Below, piece after piece: positions 7,844-19,598 of a stretch of 64,000 nucleotides of DNA. Origin of the DNA: Marmoricola sp. Leaf446 (lineage in GTDB: Bacteria; Actinomycetota; Actinomycetes; Propionibacteriales; Nocardioidaceae); the NCBI RefSeq assembly GCF_001424755.1, contig NZ_LMRF01000001.1:854903-918902 (forward strand). The letters are read 5' to 3'. Position 1 is the first letter of the stretch; each line of letters starts with the position of its first letter. Under the pieces are notes generated by a model. The model was not told the origin of the DNA and did no database searches. It worked only from the letters and a program-made list of their open reading frames with translations. The translations under genes and the position numbers were made by a program.

Positions 7844-8864
7844 GGCCGCGCGGCGTCTGCGCCAGGAGGCGGGCGGGCAGCAGGCTCGCCCAGGCCGGGC
7901 GCCAGTCGGGGTGGCGCTGACCCATCTCCCACGCGAGGTCGTCGAGCGCCGGGCCCTGCTCGGGGTGCAGCACCCGCCACCAGGACGGGTAGGAGTCGAA
8001 GGCCCGCTCGAACTCGACCACCACGCCGTCGGAGGCCACCCGGGCGAAGAGCCACGCCCCGCTCTGAGCGCTCGCCTCGTCGTGGTGCAGCACGTGGAGC
8101 AGCGTGACCAGGGTGCGCTCGGCCGCGGCGGGCAGCCGGGTGTTGGTGGGGGCCGGGACCAGCCGGTCGCGGCGCGCCATCACGGCGTACTCGAAGGGGG
8201 AGGTGGGGCCGCTGACCTGCGCCCACCGCACGACGGCCGGCGGCTGCTGGATCAGCGCGCGCTCGCGGTCGGGGGCCTCGCGCATCTGGCGGTGCAGCTG
8301 GTCGCGCAGCCGCTCGCGCACCGGGCCGCGCGGGAGCAGCGGGGGCGGCGTACGTGCGTCGGCCAGGAGGTCCAGCGCCTGCAGCACGCGGAGGTCGTCG
8401 ACGTCGGCGGGCGCGTGGCGGCGCAGGTCGGCGTCCGTCACGCGCCCGGACCGCGCGGCCTCGCACAGCTCGGGGTCGGCGCCGAGCAGGGCCCGCAGCA
8501 GCGGCACCGCGCCCGGGTCCTCGACCGAGGTGCTGGTGTCCCACTCCTCGTGGGCCCACCAGCACACGAAGGTCGGGCGGCCCTCGTCGGTGGCCTCGCT
8601 GAGCGTCCAGTCCGGGGCGCCCCGGCGGGCGTCGGGCGGCGCCGTGGGGGCGTCCGCGGAGCGGCCCCACAGCACCCAGCGTCCGCCGCGGGTGGGCTGC
8701 ATCCGCAGCCAGGAGCCGTCGGCCCGGTCCAGGCGCAGCACCAGCGCGGGCAGGTCGAGGACGTGCTCGTCGTGCCCCGCGTCGTCGGCCAGGAGGGCGA
8801 GCGCCGCCACGCAGGCCCAGGACCACCACAGGTCCTCGGGCGGCGGCAGTGCGTCGGGTTCCAC
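7809..8864 (-). CDS. Protein of unknown function
   Basis: A 351-residue, tryptophan-rich soluble protein that I do not recognise. The N-terminal half has DLWWSWACVAALALLAD and a WVLWGRS segment; the C-terminal 100 residues (FERAFDSYPSWWRVLHP, then DDLAWEMGQRHPDW) recall the layout of YezG/DUF600-like proteins, but the resemblance is weak. The GTG at 8864 is chosen because translation from further upstream would run into the neighbouring gene. The 3' end overlaps the response regulator gene on the other strand. No signal peptide or membrane segment is seen. Confidence 0.6.
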   Translation of the reverse strand: MEPDALPPPEDLWWSWACVAALALLADDAGHDEHVLDLPALVLRLDRADGSWLRMQPTRGGRWVLWGRSADAPTAPPDARRGAPDWTLSEATDEGRPTFVCWWAHEEWDTSTSVEDPGAVPLLRALLGADPELCEAARSGRVTDADLRRHAPADVDDLRVLQALDLLADARTPPPLLPRGPVRERLRDQLHRQMREAPDRERALIQQPPAVVRWAQVSGPTSPFEYAVMARRDRLVPAPTNTRLPAAAERTLVTLLHVLHHDEASAQSGAWLFARVASDGVVVEFERAFDSYPSWWRVLHPEQGPALDDLAWEMGQRHPDWRPAWASLLPARLLAQTPRGPRAGAGPRPTS

Positions 8865-8935
8865 GCGGACATTGTGCGGATGCCGGGCGCGGACGGCGAG
8901 CCCGCCCCGAGGAGCGAGACCGACCGGGGTGGGGC

Positions 8936-10492
8936 CTACTCGGCGACGGCCACGAAGGAGGCGTCGATCAGCCACTCCACGGGGGCACGGTCGTCGGTGT
9001 AGACGGTGCCGCCGTCGAGGCCGGGCTCGAGCCGTGCGGCCGCGTCGTCGGCGACGGGACGGACGTCCGCGGGCACGTCGGCCGCGCGCAGCTGGTCGCG
9101 GGGGTCCTGCTCGGCGGTGGTCGCGAGCAGCACGGTGTTGGTGTCGTCGACCGGGTCGCGCCAGACGTTGGCCTCGCCGTAGACCGCGCGCATCGTCGCG
9201 GTGAGGACCTTCTCGAGCTGGTCGTTGCCGGGGACGTGCCCGACGTTGACGGTGACCGTGCCACCGGGGTTGAGCCGGTCACGGGTGACCTCGAAGAACT
9301 CCTTCGTGGTCAGGTAGTAGGGGATGTAGGGCTGGCGGTAGGCGTCGAGCATGATGTTGTCGAAGCGCTCGTCGCTCTGCTGCAGCCACGGCCGGGCGTC
9401 GGCGGTGTGGGTGGTGATGCGGTCGCTGGTCATCCCGAAGTACTCGCGGCCGATCTCGCTGACCCTGTCGTCGAGCTCCACGGCGTCGACCTCGACGTCG
9501 GGGAAGTAGTGCGTCAGGCCGCGGGCCACGGTGCCGCCCGCGCTGCCGAGGTTGACGATCTTCTGCGGGGCGCTGCCGCCGCCGAAGCCGGCGACCAGCA
9601 TCGAGTCCCAGTAGCCGCCGAACAGGAAGTCGTCGGGGCGGTAGATCGAGTGGATCGCCTGGCCCTCGTTGAGCTCCAGCACGCGGGTGCCGTCATCGGC
9701 CTCGATGACGCGGGCGTACTGGTACTCCGTCTCGGCCTCGTCGATCACCCGGCCGGCGTCGGTCACGGTCTTGGTCGAGCCCGGGGGCACCGCGACCAGG
9801 ACGGCGATCGCGACGGCGATCACGATGCCCAGCAGCCGGACCCTGCCGCGCAGCGCGGGCACCGAGACCAGCGCCAGCAGCAGCGAGAAGACCAGGAAGG
9901 TGCGCTGGCTGCCCACCAGCGGGATCAGTGCCAGGGTGGCGCCGAAGGTGCCGGTGAGGCTGCCGATGGTGCCGAGGGCGTAGAGCCGGCCGGCCGTCTT
10001 GCCGGTGTCCTCGACGCTGTCGACCTTCAGCCGCACGGCGTAGGGAGAGACGATGCCCAGCATCAGCACCGGCACCGCGATCATCGCGCCGACGCCGACC
10101 AGCGAGCCGAGGAACAGGCCGCCGGAGTACTCCGAGAAGGCGCGCACCGACTGCCGCAGGAACGGCGCGGCCAGGAAGGGCACCGCGGCGAAGAAGACGC
10201 TGGAGGCCAGCACCCACCGGGCCAGGCCGTGCAGCGTGGGGTTGCGGTCGGCCAGCCGGCCACCGATGGCGTAGCCGACCGAGAGCGAGACCAGCGTGAT
10301 CGCGATGGTGTTGGCCCACACGATCGTGCTGGCGCCGAACCAGGGGGCCAGCAGCCGGGCGGCGGCGATCTCGGCGCCGAGGCTCGCGGTGCCGACCACG
10401 AACACGATCAGCTCGAGCAGGCCGCGGGGCGGTCGGTGGGGCGCGTCACCGGTCGGGGCCGCGTCGGACGTGGAGGCGCTGGTCTGCGTCAC
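8936..10492 (-). CDS. Fused membrane protein/spermidine synthase-like protein
   Basis: A 518-residue fusion. About residues 25-245 form a multi-helix membrane region (for example LLELIVFVVGTASLGAEIAAA), and the rest is a Rossmann-type aminopropyltransferase-like domain with the glycine loop NLGSAGGTVARGL, the acidic VDAVELDDRV strand and IMLDAYRQPYIP. Such fusions are usually annotated as spermidine synthase, but their reaction is unproven; the domain could also be a methyltransferase. The GTG at 10492 overlaps the upstream glycosylase stop by 4 nt, so the gene is third in the lhr operon. Confidence 0.82.
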   Translation of the reverse strand: MTQTSASTSDAAPTGDAPHRPPRGLLELIVFVVGTASLGAEIAAARLLAPWFGASTIVWANTIAITLVSLSVGYAIGGRLADRNPTLHGLARWVLASSVFFAAVPFLAAPFLRQSVRAFSEYSGGLFLGSLVGVGAMIAVPVLMLGIVSPYAVRLKVDSVEDTGKTAGRLYALGTIGSLTGTFGATLALIPLVGSQRTFLVFSLLLALVSVPALRGRVRLLGIVIAVAIAVLVAVPPGSTKTVTDAGRVIDEAETEYQYARVIEADDGTRVLELNEGQAIHSIYRPDDFLFGGYWDSMLVAGFGGGSAPQKIVNLGSAGGTVARGLTHYFPDVEVDAVELDDRVSEIGREYFGMTSDRITTHTADARPWLQQSDERFDNIMLDAYRQPYIPYYLTTKEFFEVTRDRLNPGGTVTVNVGHVPGNDQLEKVLTATMRAVYGEANVWRDPVDDTNTVLLATTAEQDPRDQLRAADVPADVRPVADDAAARLEPGLDGGTVYTDDRAPVEWLIDASFVAVAE

Positions 10493-11367
10493 GCGGTGGA
10501 ACCTACCTGGGCGCCGGTCACGCGCCGTGGGGGCTGGCAGGACGGGCACCAGTAGGTCGGCCGCGCCCGCCCGACGGGGCCGAGGTCGGCCTGCCGCAGC
10601 CGGGTGCCGCAGCGGGCGCACGGTCCCCGGTGGCCGTAGACCCAGTAGCGGCGTCCCTGGCGCGAGCCCGGCCCACCGGCCCCCGAGCGGTAGTCCGAAC
10701 GCGGGGCCCGGGCGGCCCGGAGCGCCCGCGGGTCGCCGGTGGTGACCCGGAACGGGCGGTCGCGGTTGGCCAGCAGCTGCTCGTGGGCGATCGCGACGAG
10801 CGCGGCGAGGTCGGGCACCAGCGCCACCGGGTCACGCGGGTCGACGCCGCCGAGGAAGCAGATCTCGCAGGCGAAGACGTTGCCGATGCCGGCCAGCGAC
10901 CGCTGGTCGAGCAGCGCCTCGACGAGCGGCCGGTCGGGGTGCGCGCGCAGGTTGGCCACGGCGGTCGCGGCGTCCCAGTCGGGACCCAGCAGGTCGGGGC
11001 CGAGGTGGCCCACCAGCCGGTCCTCGGCCTCGGTGCGGACGAGGTCGAGCAGCACCGAGAAGCCGACCGCCTCGGTGGTCGCGGTGCCGAGCACGACCCG
11101 GGCGGTGTGCCACGGACGCCGCCAACGGGCGCCGGGCCGCTGCACGTCCCAGCGGCCCTCCATCTTGAGGTGGGTGTGCAGCGTCAGGCCCGAGTCGAAG
11201 CGGGTCAGCAGGTGCTTGCCCCGCGTCGCGGTGCCCAGCACGGTGGCCCCACGCAGGTCACGGGTGGCCAGGGAGGGCACCCGGAGGTCGGAGCGGGTGA
11301 GCACCTGGCCGCGCAGTCCCTCGTCGAGCCGTCGCGCGGCGCGTACGACGCTGTCGCCCTCGGGCAC
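10489..11367 (-). CDS. nei2: Endonuclease VIII-like DNA glycosylase (Fpg/Nei family)
   Basis: A 292-residue base-excision repair glycosylase/AP lyase for oxidised pyrimidines. The mature N-terminus PEGDSV supplies the catalytic Pro2 and Glu3 and matches the Nei branch (Fpg has PELPEV). The H2TH region is LVEALLDQRSLAGIGNVFACEI, and the C-terminal zinc finger is CARC...CPSC. The GTG at 11367 encodes the initiator directly before the conserved Pro. It begins 6 nt after the end of lhr and overlaps the next gene, so it should be co-transcribed with the helicase. Symbol by analogy with mycobacterial Nei2. Confidence 0.88.
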   Translation of the reverse strand: MPEGDSVVRAARRLDEGLRGQVLTRSDLRVPSLATRDLRGATVLGTATRGKHLLTRFDSGLTLHTHLKMEGRWDVQRPGARWRRPWHTARVVLGTATTEAVGFSVLLDLVRTEAEDRLVGHLGPDLLGPDWDAATAVANLRAHPDRPLVEALLDQRSLAGIGNVFACEICFLGGVDPRDPVALVPDLAALVAIAHEQLLANRDRPFRVTTGDPRALRAARAPRSDYRSGAGGPGSRQGRRYWVYGHRGPCARCGTRLRQADLGPVGRARPTYWCPSCQPPRRVTGAQVGSTA

Positions 11368-11373
11368 CGGACC

Positions 11374-14300
11374 TCAGCCCCGCACCCGCAGGCCGCGGGG
11401 CGTGGCGATGAACCCGGCCGCCTCCATGGCCCGGCGCAGCGGCTCGGAGCCGTCGCCGTGGATGCTGGCGCCGTCGGCCTTCTCGACGACCAGCCGGCCC
11501 AGCGCCCCGTCGCCCACGGCCCGGCCGAGCGCCGTGACCGCCGCGACCAGCCGGTCCTGCGCCGCAGCGTCGTCACCGCCGGTGCCCTCGGTGTCCATGA
11601 AGGTGAGCAGCGTCTTGCCGCCGCGCTCGACGTAGAGGGCGAGGTGGCCGTCGACCAGCACCACCAGGGCCCCGGCCTTGCGGCCGGGCCGGTGGCCGGA
11701 CTCCTGCGGTGGCCAGGGCAGCGCCGCGCCGTAGGGGTTGGCCGGGTCGGTCGCGGCCAGCGCCACGGCGTGCACCGGCTGGGAGTCGCGGTCGCGCTGG
11801 GTGTCGCCGTGCATCCGCAGCCGGTCGATGGCACCGACGGTGCCGAACTGGGCGGCGCCCAGCCCCTCCACGAAGTAGCCGCGCCGGCAGCGCCCGGTGT
11901 CCTCGAACGCCGCCAGCACCTTGTAGGCGCCGGCGAAGCCGCCGGGCGTCCGCTCGCTGACCACGGCGCCGCGGGTGACCACGCCGTGGCGCTCCAGCAG
12001 GCTCTCGGCCACCGCGTGCGCCCGCAGCGTCGGGTCGGTCTCGCGCTCGGGCAGCAGGAACCAGCGGCCGGCCATGTCGGGCGGGGCGGCCCGCAGCGCG
12101 GCGCTGCTCAGGCGCGGCCGGCTGGGGCGGGCGCTGCGCACGCGGGGCGGGGTGCGCCGGGCGCGGTGGGCGCTGCGGCCGCTGCGGGTCAGCACCCGCA
12201 GCGGGGCGAGGGTGTCGTTGCCGAGCCGGCCCGACCAGACCAGGCCCCAGACGGCGGCCGTCAGCGCCTTGTCGTCGCTGCTGCCCGCGGCGGTGGCGAG
12301 CTGCCGGAAGAAGTAGGCGCCGCCCCCGGACAGGGCGTCGAGGACGGCCTCGTGCTCCGGGGTGAGCGCGAGCTCGCCGAGGTCGGGCAGCGTGAGCGGG
12401 GCGGCGTCGGCGAGGTGCAGGGAGACCCAGCCGTCGGCGCCGGGCAGGTCGCCGTGCCCGGCCCACACCACCTCGCCGGTCGAGGTCAGCTCGTCGAGCA
12501 TCGCGGGGCTGTAGTCGGCCACGCGGGCGGGGAGCACCAGCGTCTCGAGCGCGCTCGCGGGCACGCCGCAGCCCGCGAGCTGGTCGACCACCGTGACCAC
12601 GCCGTCGAGGCCGCGCAACCGGCTCTGCCGGCCGGTCGCCGTCGGCGGCACGACGTGCTGCCAGGCGGGCACGAAGCGCGCGAGCGCCGCGGGCTCGACC
12701 GGCTCGACCTCCTGTCGCAGCCGGGCGAGCGAGCGGCGGCGCAGCAGCCGCAGCACCTCGGCGTCGCACCACTCGGCACCGCTGCCCTGGGGCCGGAACT
12801 CGCCCTCCATCACCCGGCCCTGGGCCGCGAGCCGGGCCAGGGTCTGGTGGCAGACCGCGACGCCGAGGCCGAGGCGTGCCGCGACCTCGTGGGCGGTGAA
12901 GGGGCCGTGGGTGCGGGCGTAGCGGCCGACCAGGTCGGCCAGCGGGTCCTCGACCGGCTCGGTGAAGACGTCGGGCACGCCGGGGGGCACGGGGACGCCC
13001 AGGCCGTCGCGCAGCCGGGCGACGTCCTCGACGACGGCGAAGCGCTGCTGGCCCGACATCAGCACGGGCACGACCCGGCGCGCGGTCACCAGCTGCTGCA
13101 GCCAGCCGTCGACCTGGTCGGGGTCGGAGCAGCGCGCGCGCACCTCGTCGGCGTCGAGCGGGCCGAGCAGCCGGAGCAGGTCGGCGATGCCCTCGGCGTC
13201 CTTGGCCCGTCGGCTCTCGGCCAGCCGCTGCACCTCGGACTCGACCTCGGCGAGCACCTCGGGGTCGAGCAGCTCGCGCAGCTCGGCCCGTCCGAGCAGC
13301 TCGGCCAGCAGGCCCTGGTCGAGGGTGAGCGCGGCCGCCCGGCGCTCGGCCAGCGGCGAGTCGCCCTCGTACATGAAGGCGGCGACGTAGCCGAACAGCA
13401 ACGACTGCGCCATCGGCGACGGACGCTGGGTCTGCACGTCGACCAGTCGCAGCCGACGGTCGGCGATCCGGCGGTGCAGGGCCACCAGCGAGGGCAGGTC
13501 GTAGACGTCCTGCAGCACCTCGCGGACGGTCTCGAGGATGATCGGGAACGACGGGTAGCGCGCCGCCACCTCGAGCAGCTGCGCGGAGCGCTGTCGCTGC
13601 TGCCACAGCGGGGCGCGACGTCCCGGGTCCCGGCGGGGGAGCAGCAGCGCCCGCGCGGCGCACTCGCGGAACCGCGACGCGAACAGGGCCGAGCCGCCCA
13701 CCTCGGTGGTGACCAGCGGCTCGAGCTCCTCGGGCTCGAAGGCCACCAGCTCGGCCCCGGGGGGCTCCTGGTCGGTCTCGGGGATGCGCAGCACGATGCC
13801 GTCGTCGGTGGCCATGGCCTGCGCGTCGAGGCCGTAGCGCTCGCGCAGCCGGGCGTTGATGGCCAGCGCCCACGGCGCGTGGACCGGGGTGCCGTAGGGG
13901 GAGTGCACCACGATGCGCCAGTCGCCGAGCTCGTCGCGGAAGCGCTCCACCAGCAGCTGCTGGTCGTGGGGGACCGCCGAGGTGACCTCCTTCTGCTCCT
14001 CGAGCAGGGAGACCAGGTTGTCGGCGGCCCACGCGTCGAGGCCCGCGCCGCGCACCCGGGCCAACGCCTGCTCGCGCGGCAGCGCCGAGAGCTCGCGGGT
14101 GAACGCCCCGATGGCCCCGCCGAGCTCGGCCGGACGGCCCAGGGTGTCGCCGGTCCAGAACGGCAGCCGTCCGGGCTGGCCGGGGGCCGGTGCGACCAGG
14201 ACGCGGTCGTGGGTGATGTCCTCGATCCGCCAGCTGGTCGTGCCGAGGGTGAAGACGTCGCCGACCCGCGACTCGTAGACCATCTCCTCGTCGAGCTCGC

Positions 14301-15948
14301 CCACCCGGCTGGCCTTCTCGCCGACGAGGAAGACGCCGAACAGGCCGCGGTCGGGGATGGTGCCGCCGCTGGTGACGGCCAGCCGCTGGGCGCCGGGCCG
14401 CCCGGTCAGCTCCCCGGTGACGCGGTCCCACACCAGGCGGGGACGCAGCTCGGCGAACTCGTCGCTGGGGTAGCGGCCCGAGAGCAGGTCGAGGGTCGCG
14501 TCGTAGGCGCTGCGCGGGAGCGTCGCGAAGGGTGCCGAGCGGCGTACGACGTCGAAGAGGTCGTCGGCCGGCCAGGCGTCCATCGACGTCGCCGCCACCA
14601 CCTGCTGGGCCAGCACGTCGAGCGGGCTGGCCGGGACGTGGAGCGCCTCGATGCCGCCGGAGCGCATCTGCTCGACCGCGACCGCCGAGGGCACCAGGTC
14701 ACCGCGGTGCTTGGGGAAGAGCACCCCGCGCGAGACCTCGCCCACCTGGTGGCCGGCGCGACCGACGCGCTGCAGCGCGCTCGCGACCGACGGGGGCGAC
14801 TCGACCTGCACGACCAGGTCGACGGCGCCCATGTCGATGCCGAGCTCGAGGCTGCTGGTGGCCACCACGCAGGGCAGCCGGCCGCGCTTGAGGTCGTCCT
14901 CGATGATCGCCCGCTGCTCCTTGGAGACCGAGCCGTGGTGGGCGCGGGCGACCAGGGGCGCCGCGGGGTCGGAGCCGCCGGTCTGGCCGGACTGGGCCAT
15001 CACCTCGGCGGGCGGGCCGTCCTGGGCGGCGTCCTCGCGGTCGAGACCGGCGCGCTCGGCGGCCAGCTCGTTGAGCCGGGCCGTGAGCCGCTCGGCCAGC
15101 CGCCGGGAGTTGGCGAAGACGATGGTCGAGGTGTGCTGCTCGACCAGGTCGAGCACCCGCGCCTCGACGTGGGGCCACAGCGAGCCGGCCCGGGGGCCGT
15201 CGTCGCCCTCCTCGCCGCCGAGCTGGGTCATGTCCTCGACCGGGACCACGACGGTGAGGTCCCACTGCTTCTCCGAGGGCGGGGCGACGACCTCGACCGG
15301 GGCGGCGCCGCCGAGGAACCGGGCGACCTCGTCGACGGGGCGGACCGTGGCGGAGAGGCCGATGCGCTGGGCCGGGCGCTCCAGGAGCTCGTCGAGGCGC
15401 TCGAGCGAGACCGCCAGGTGGGCGCCCCGCTTGGTGCCCGCCACCGCGTGCACCTCGTCGAGCACCACGGTCTCGACGCCGCGCAGCGCCTCGCGGGCCT
15501 GCGAGGTCAGCATCAGGAACAGCGACTCGGGGGTGGTGATGAGGATGTCGGGGGGCGAGGTCTGGATCCGTCGCCGCTCCTGGGCCGGGGTGTCGCCCGA
15601 CCGGACGCCGACCCGGATCTCCGGCACCTCCAGGCCGAGCCGCTCGGCCGTCTGCCGGATGCCGACCAGCGGGGCGCGGAGGTTGCGCTCGACGTCGACG
15701 GCGAGGGCCTTGAGCGGGGAGACGTAGAGGACGCGGCAGCGGTGCTGCTTCTCCTCGGGGGGCGGTGTCGTGGCCAGCCGGTCGATGGACCACAGGAACG
15801 CCGAGAGCGTCTTGCCCGAGCCCGTGGGGGCGACCACCAGGGCGTGCCGACCGGCGGAGATGGCCTCCCAGGCGCCCTGCTGGGCGGGCGTGGGGGCGGC
15901 GAAGGCAGCCGCGAACCAGGCGCGGGTGGGTTCGCTGAACTGCTGCAC
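11374..15948 (-). CDS. lhr: ATP-dependent helicase Lhr
   Basis: A 1524-residue superfamily 2 DNA helicase, the usual length for bacterial Lhr. Motif I is APTGSGKT (about residues 39-46), motif II DEVH, motif III SATVRP and motif VI QRVGRAGHQVG; a winged helix and the long C-terminal region of full-length Lhr follow. It translocates on single-stranded DNA and unwinds RNA:DNA hybrids. The GTG at 15948 is supported by a -10 hexamer that ends 6 nt upstream and by protein similarity starting at QQFSEPTRAWF. It heads an operon with a Nei-type glycosylase, which suggests a joint role in repair. It is divergent from an ABC exporter. Confidence 0.93.
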   Translation of the reverse strand: MQQFSEPTRAWFAAAFAAPTPAQQGAWEAISAGRHALVVAPTGSGKTLSAFLWSIDRLATTPPPEEKQHRCRVLYVSPLKALAVDVERNLRAPLVGIRQTAERLGLEVPEIRVGVRSGDTPAQERRRIQTSPPDILITTPESLFLMLTSQAREALRGVETVVLDEVHAVAGTKRGAHLAVSLERLDELLERPAQRIGLSATVRPVDEVARFLGGAAPVEVVAPPSEKQWDLTVVVPVEDMTQLGGEEGDDGPRAGSLWPHVEARVLDLVEQHTSTIVFANSRRLAERLTARLNELAAERAGLDREDAAQDGPPAEVMAQSGQTGGSDPAAPLVARAHHGSVSKEQRAIIEDDLKRGRLPCVVATSSLELGIDMGAVDLVVQVESPPSVASALQRVGRAGHQVGEVSRGVLFPKHRGDLVPSAVAVEQMRSGGIEALHVPASPLDVLAQQVVAATSMDAWPADDLFDVVRRSAPFATLPRSAYDATLDLLSGRYPSDEFAELRPRLVWDRVTGELTGRPGAQRLAVTSGGTIPDRGLFGVFLVGEKASRVGELDEEMVYESRVGDVFTLGTTSWRIEDITHDRVLVAPAPGQPGRLPFWTGDTLGRPAELGGAIGAFTRELSALPREQALARVRGAGLDAWAADNLVSLLEEQKEVTSAVPHDQQLLVERFRDELGDWRIVVHSPYGTPVHAPWALAINARLRERYGLDAQAMATDDGIVLRIPETDQEPPGAELVAFEPEELEPLVTTEVGGSALFASRFRECAARALLLPRRDPGRRAPLWQQRQRSAQLLEVAARYPSFPIILETVREVLQDVYDLPSLVALHRRIADRRLRLVDVQTQRPSPMAQSLLFGYVAAFMYEGDSPLAERRAAALTLDQGLLAELLGRAELRELLDPEVLAEVESEVQRLAESRRAKDAEGIADLLRLLGPLDADEVRARCSDPDQVDGWLQQLVTARRVVPVLMSGQQRFAVVEDVARLRDGLGVPVPPGVPDVFTEPVEDPLADLVGRYARTHGPFTAHEVAARLGLGVAVCHQTLARLAAQGRVMEGEFRPQGSGAEWCDAEVLRLLRRRSLARLRQEVEPVEPAALARFVPAWQHVVPPTATGRQSRLRGLDGVVTVVDQLAGCGVPASALETLVLPARVADYSPAMLDELTSTGEVVWAGHGDLPGADGWVSLHLADAAPLTLPDLGELALTPEHEAVLDALSGGGAYFFRQLATAAGSSDDKALTAAVWGLVWSGRLGNDTLAPLRVLTRSGRSAHRARRTPPRVRSARPSRPRLSSAALRAAPPDMAGRWFLLPERETDPTLRAHAVAESLLERHGVVTRGAVVSERTPGGFAGAYKVLAAFEDTGRCRRGYFVEGLGAAQFGTVGAIDRLRMHGDTQRDRDSQPVHAVALAATDPANPYGAALPWPPQESGHRPGRKAGALVVLVDGHLALYVERGGKTLLTFMDTEGTGGDDAAAQDRLVAAVTALGRAVGDGALGRLVVEKADGASIHGDGSEPLRRAMEAAGFIATPRGLRVRG

Positions 15949-15954
15949 CCCGAC

Positions 15955-15977
15955 ATCCTGCCGGAGCCCACCGACAG
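15955..15977 (-). promoter_or_regulatory. RecA-NDp/PafBC-like promoter of lhr
   Basis: Read on the minus strand: CTGTCGGTG, 8 nt, CAGGAT, then 6 nt to the lhr GTG. The known LexA-independent damage promoter is TTGTCRGTG-N8-TAnnnT, so there is one mismatch in the upstream element and one in the -10. The spacing is exact, and the start codon would be leaderless. Confidence 0.55.
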
Positions 15978-16039
15978 CCCCCGGTGGGGCGGGACCGATG
16001 AGTCCGTGGCCCGGGGGCGGTCGGTTAGGGGCGCGACGG

Positions 16040-16062
16040 TTGTCGGTGGTGTCTGGGAGGGT
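16040..16062 (+). promoter_or_regulatory. RecA-NDp/PafBC-like promoter of ABC exporter
   Basis: A perfect TTGTCGGTG (16040-16048), 8 nt, then GAGGGT (16057-16062), which keeps the key A and T of a -10 hexamer. The ATG follows after 7 nt. The -10 is imperfect, so strength is uncertain. Confidence 0.55.
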
Positions 16063-16069
16063 GACGAAC

Positions 16070-17043
<974 letters not shown>

Positions 17044-17047
<4 letters not shown>

Positions 17048-17853
17048 GCCTGTCCACCGCCGTCTCCGACGGCTTCGTCGTCGCCAAGCGCAACCTCATC
17101 AAGGTCAAGCGGGTGCCCGACCTGCTGGTCTTCACGACGCTCTCACCGATCATGTTCGTGCTGCTGTTCGCCTACGTCTTCGGCGGCGCCATCGACCAGA
17201 GCGGCGACGGCAGCGCCTACCGCGAGTTCCTGATCGCCGGCATCTTCGCCCAGACGGTGGTCTTCGGCTCGACCATCACCGGCGCCGGCATCGCCGAGGA
17301 CGTGCAGAAGGGGATCATCGACCGGTTCCGCACGCTGCCGATGTCGCCGTCCGCGGTGCTCTTCGGCCGCACCCTCTCCGACGTGGTCAACAACGTGATC
17401 GTGCTCGTGGTGATGTCGCTGACGGGCCTCGCGGTCGGCTGGCGCATCCGCGACGGCTTCTGGCACGCCCTGGTGGGGTTCCTGCTGCTGCTCGTCTTCG
17501 CCTACGCCATCTCGTGGATCATGGCGCTCGTCGGGTTGCTGGTGCCGAGCCCCGAGGTGGTCAACAACGCCTCCTTCATCATCATCTTCCCGCTCACCTT
17601 CATCGCCAACACGTTCGTGCAGCTGGAGACGCTGCCCGGCCCGCTGCGCACCTTCGCGGAGTGGAACCCGATCTCGGCGGTCACCCAGGCGGCGCGGGAG
17701 AACTTCGGCAACGTGCCGCCCGGGGGCGGGCTCTCCACGCCGTCGTGGGCGCTGCAGAACCCCGAGCTCTACACGCTGATCTGGTCGGCCGTGGTGCTGC
17801 TGGTCTTCGTGCCGCTCGCCTCGGCCCGCTACGCCCGCGCCACCAGCCGGTGA
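17044..17853 (+). CDS. ABC exporter permease, DrrB/ABC-2 type
   Basis: A 269-residue ABC-2 permease with about six membrane helices (for example VFTTLSPIMFVLLFAYVFGG and ISWIMALVGLLVPSPEVVNN) and the conserved EWNPISAVTQAARE segment near the C-terminus. It pairs with the DrrA-type ATPase, whose TGA it overlaps by 4 nt. The pair probably exports a hydrophobic compound; drug resistance is the common role, but nothing here shows the substrate. Confidence 0.9.
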
Positions 17854-17860
17854 CGCCCCG

Positions 17861-18805
<945 letters not shown>

Positions 18806-18812
18806 GACCGCC

Positions 18813-19598
18813 ATGGCTGCCACCCGCTCGCTCGCACCCCGGATGACCGACTACTGGTGGACGGTCTACAAGCGCACCTGGAAGGGCAGCGTCGTCTCCT
18901 CGTTCGTGACGCCGCTCCTCTACGTGCTGGCCATGGGCGTGCTGCTCGGCGGCTTCATCGAGGGCGACCCCGACCGGCTCGAGGGGGCGAGCACCTACCT
19001 CGCCTTCGTGGTCCCGGGCATGCTCGCGGCCCAGTCGATGCAGCTGGTCTTCGGCGAGCTGACCTATCCCGTGATGTCGGGCGTGAAGTGGCACCGGACC
19101 TACTTCGCGATGGTGGCCACGCCGCTGTCGGTGCGCGACGTGGTGCAGTCGCAGGTCGGCTTCGTGGTGTTCCGGGTGGCCCTGAGCTCGGCGGTGTTCT
19201 GCCTCGTGGTGGCTCCCTTCGGCGTGTTCGCCACCTGGTGGGGCGCCGTGGCGGCCTGGGTGGTGCAGCTGCTGGTCGCGCTGGCCTTCGCCACCCCGGT
19301 CTTCGCGCTGTCCTCCTACCTCAAGGACGAGTCGGGCTTCTCGCTGGTCTTCCGGCTCGGCATGATCCCGATGTTCCTGTTCTCCGGGGCGTTCTTCCCG
19401 GTCGACAACCTCGACCCCGCGCTCGCGACGCTGGCGCGGCTGACCCCGTTGTGGCACGGCGTCGACCTGACCCGGATGCTCACCGTCGACCGTGTCGACC
19501 CGCTCCTGGCGCTGGTGCACGTCGGCTACCTCGCCGCCCTGACGGTCGTGGGCTACGTCCTGGTGCTGCGCTTCCTCGGCCGGAGGCTCGCCTCGTGA
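18813..19598 (+). CDS. ABC transporter permease, NodJ/ABC-2 type (first)
   Basis: A 261-residue membrane protein with six helices and the ABC-2 motif SSYLKDESGFSLVFRLGMIPMF preceding FLFSGAFFPVDNL. Its ATG is 7 nt after the ATPase stop, and its own TGA overlaps the second permease by 4 nt. The two permeases are distantly similar and probably form a heterodimer on one ATPase pair. Substrate unknown. Confidence 0.88.
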   Translation: MAATRSLAPRMTDYWWTVYKRTWKGSVVSSFVTPLLYVLAMGVLLGGFIEGDPDRLEGASTYLAFVVPGMLAAQSMQLVFGELTYPVMSGVKWHRTYFAMVATPLSVRDVVQSQVGFVVFRVALSSAVFCLVVAPFGVFATWWGAVAAWVVQLLVALAFATPVFALSSYLKDESGFSLVFRLGMIPMFLFSGAFFPVDNLDPALATLARLTPLWHGVDLTRMLTVDRVDPLLALVHVGYLAALTVVGYVLVLRFLGRRLAS

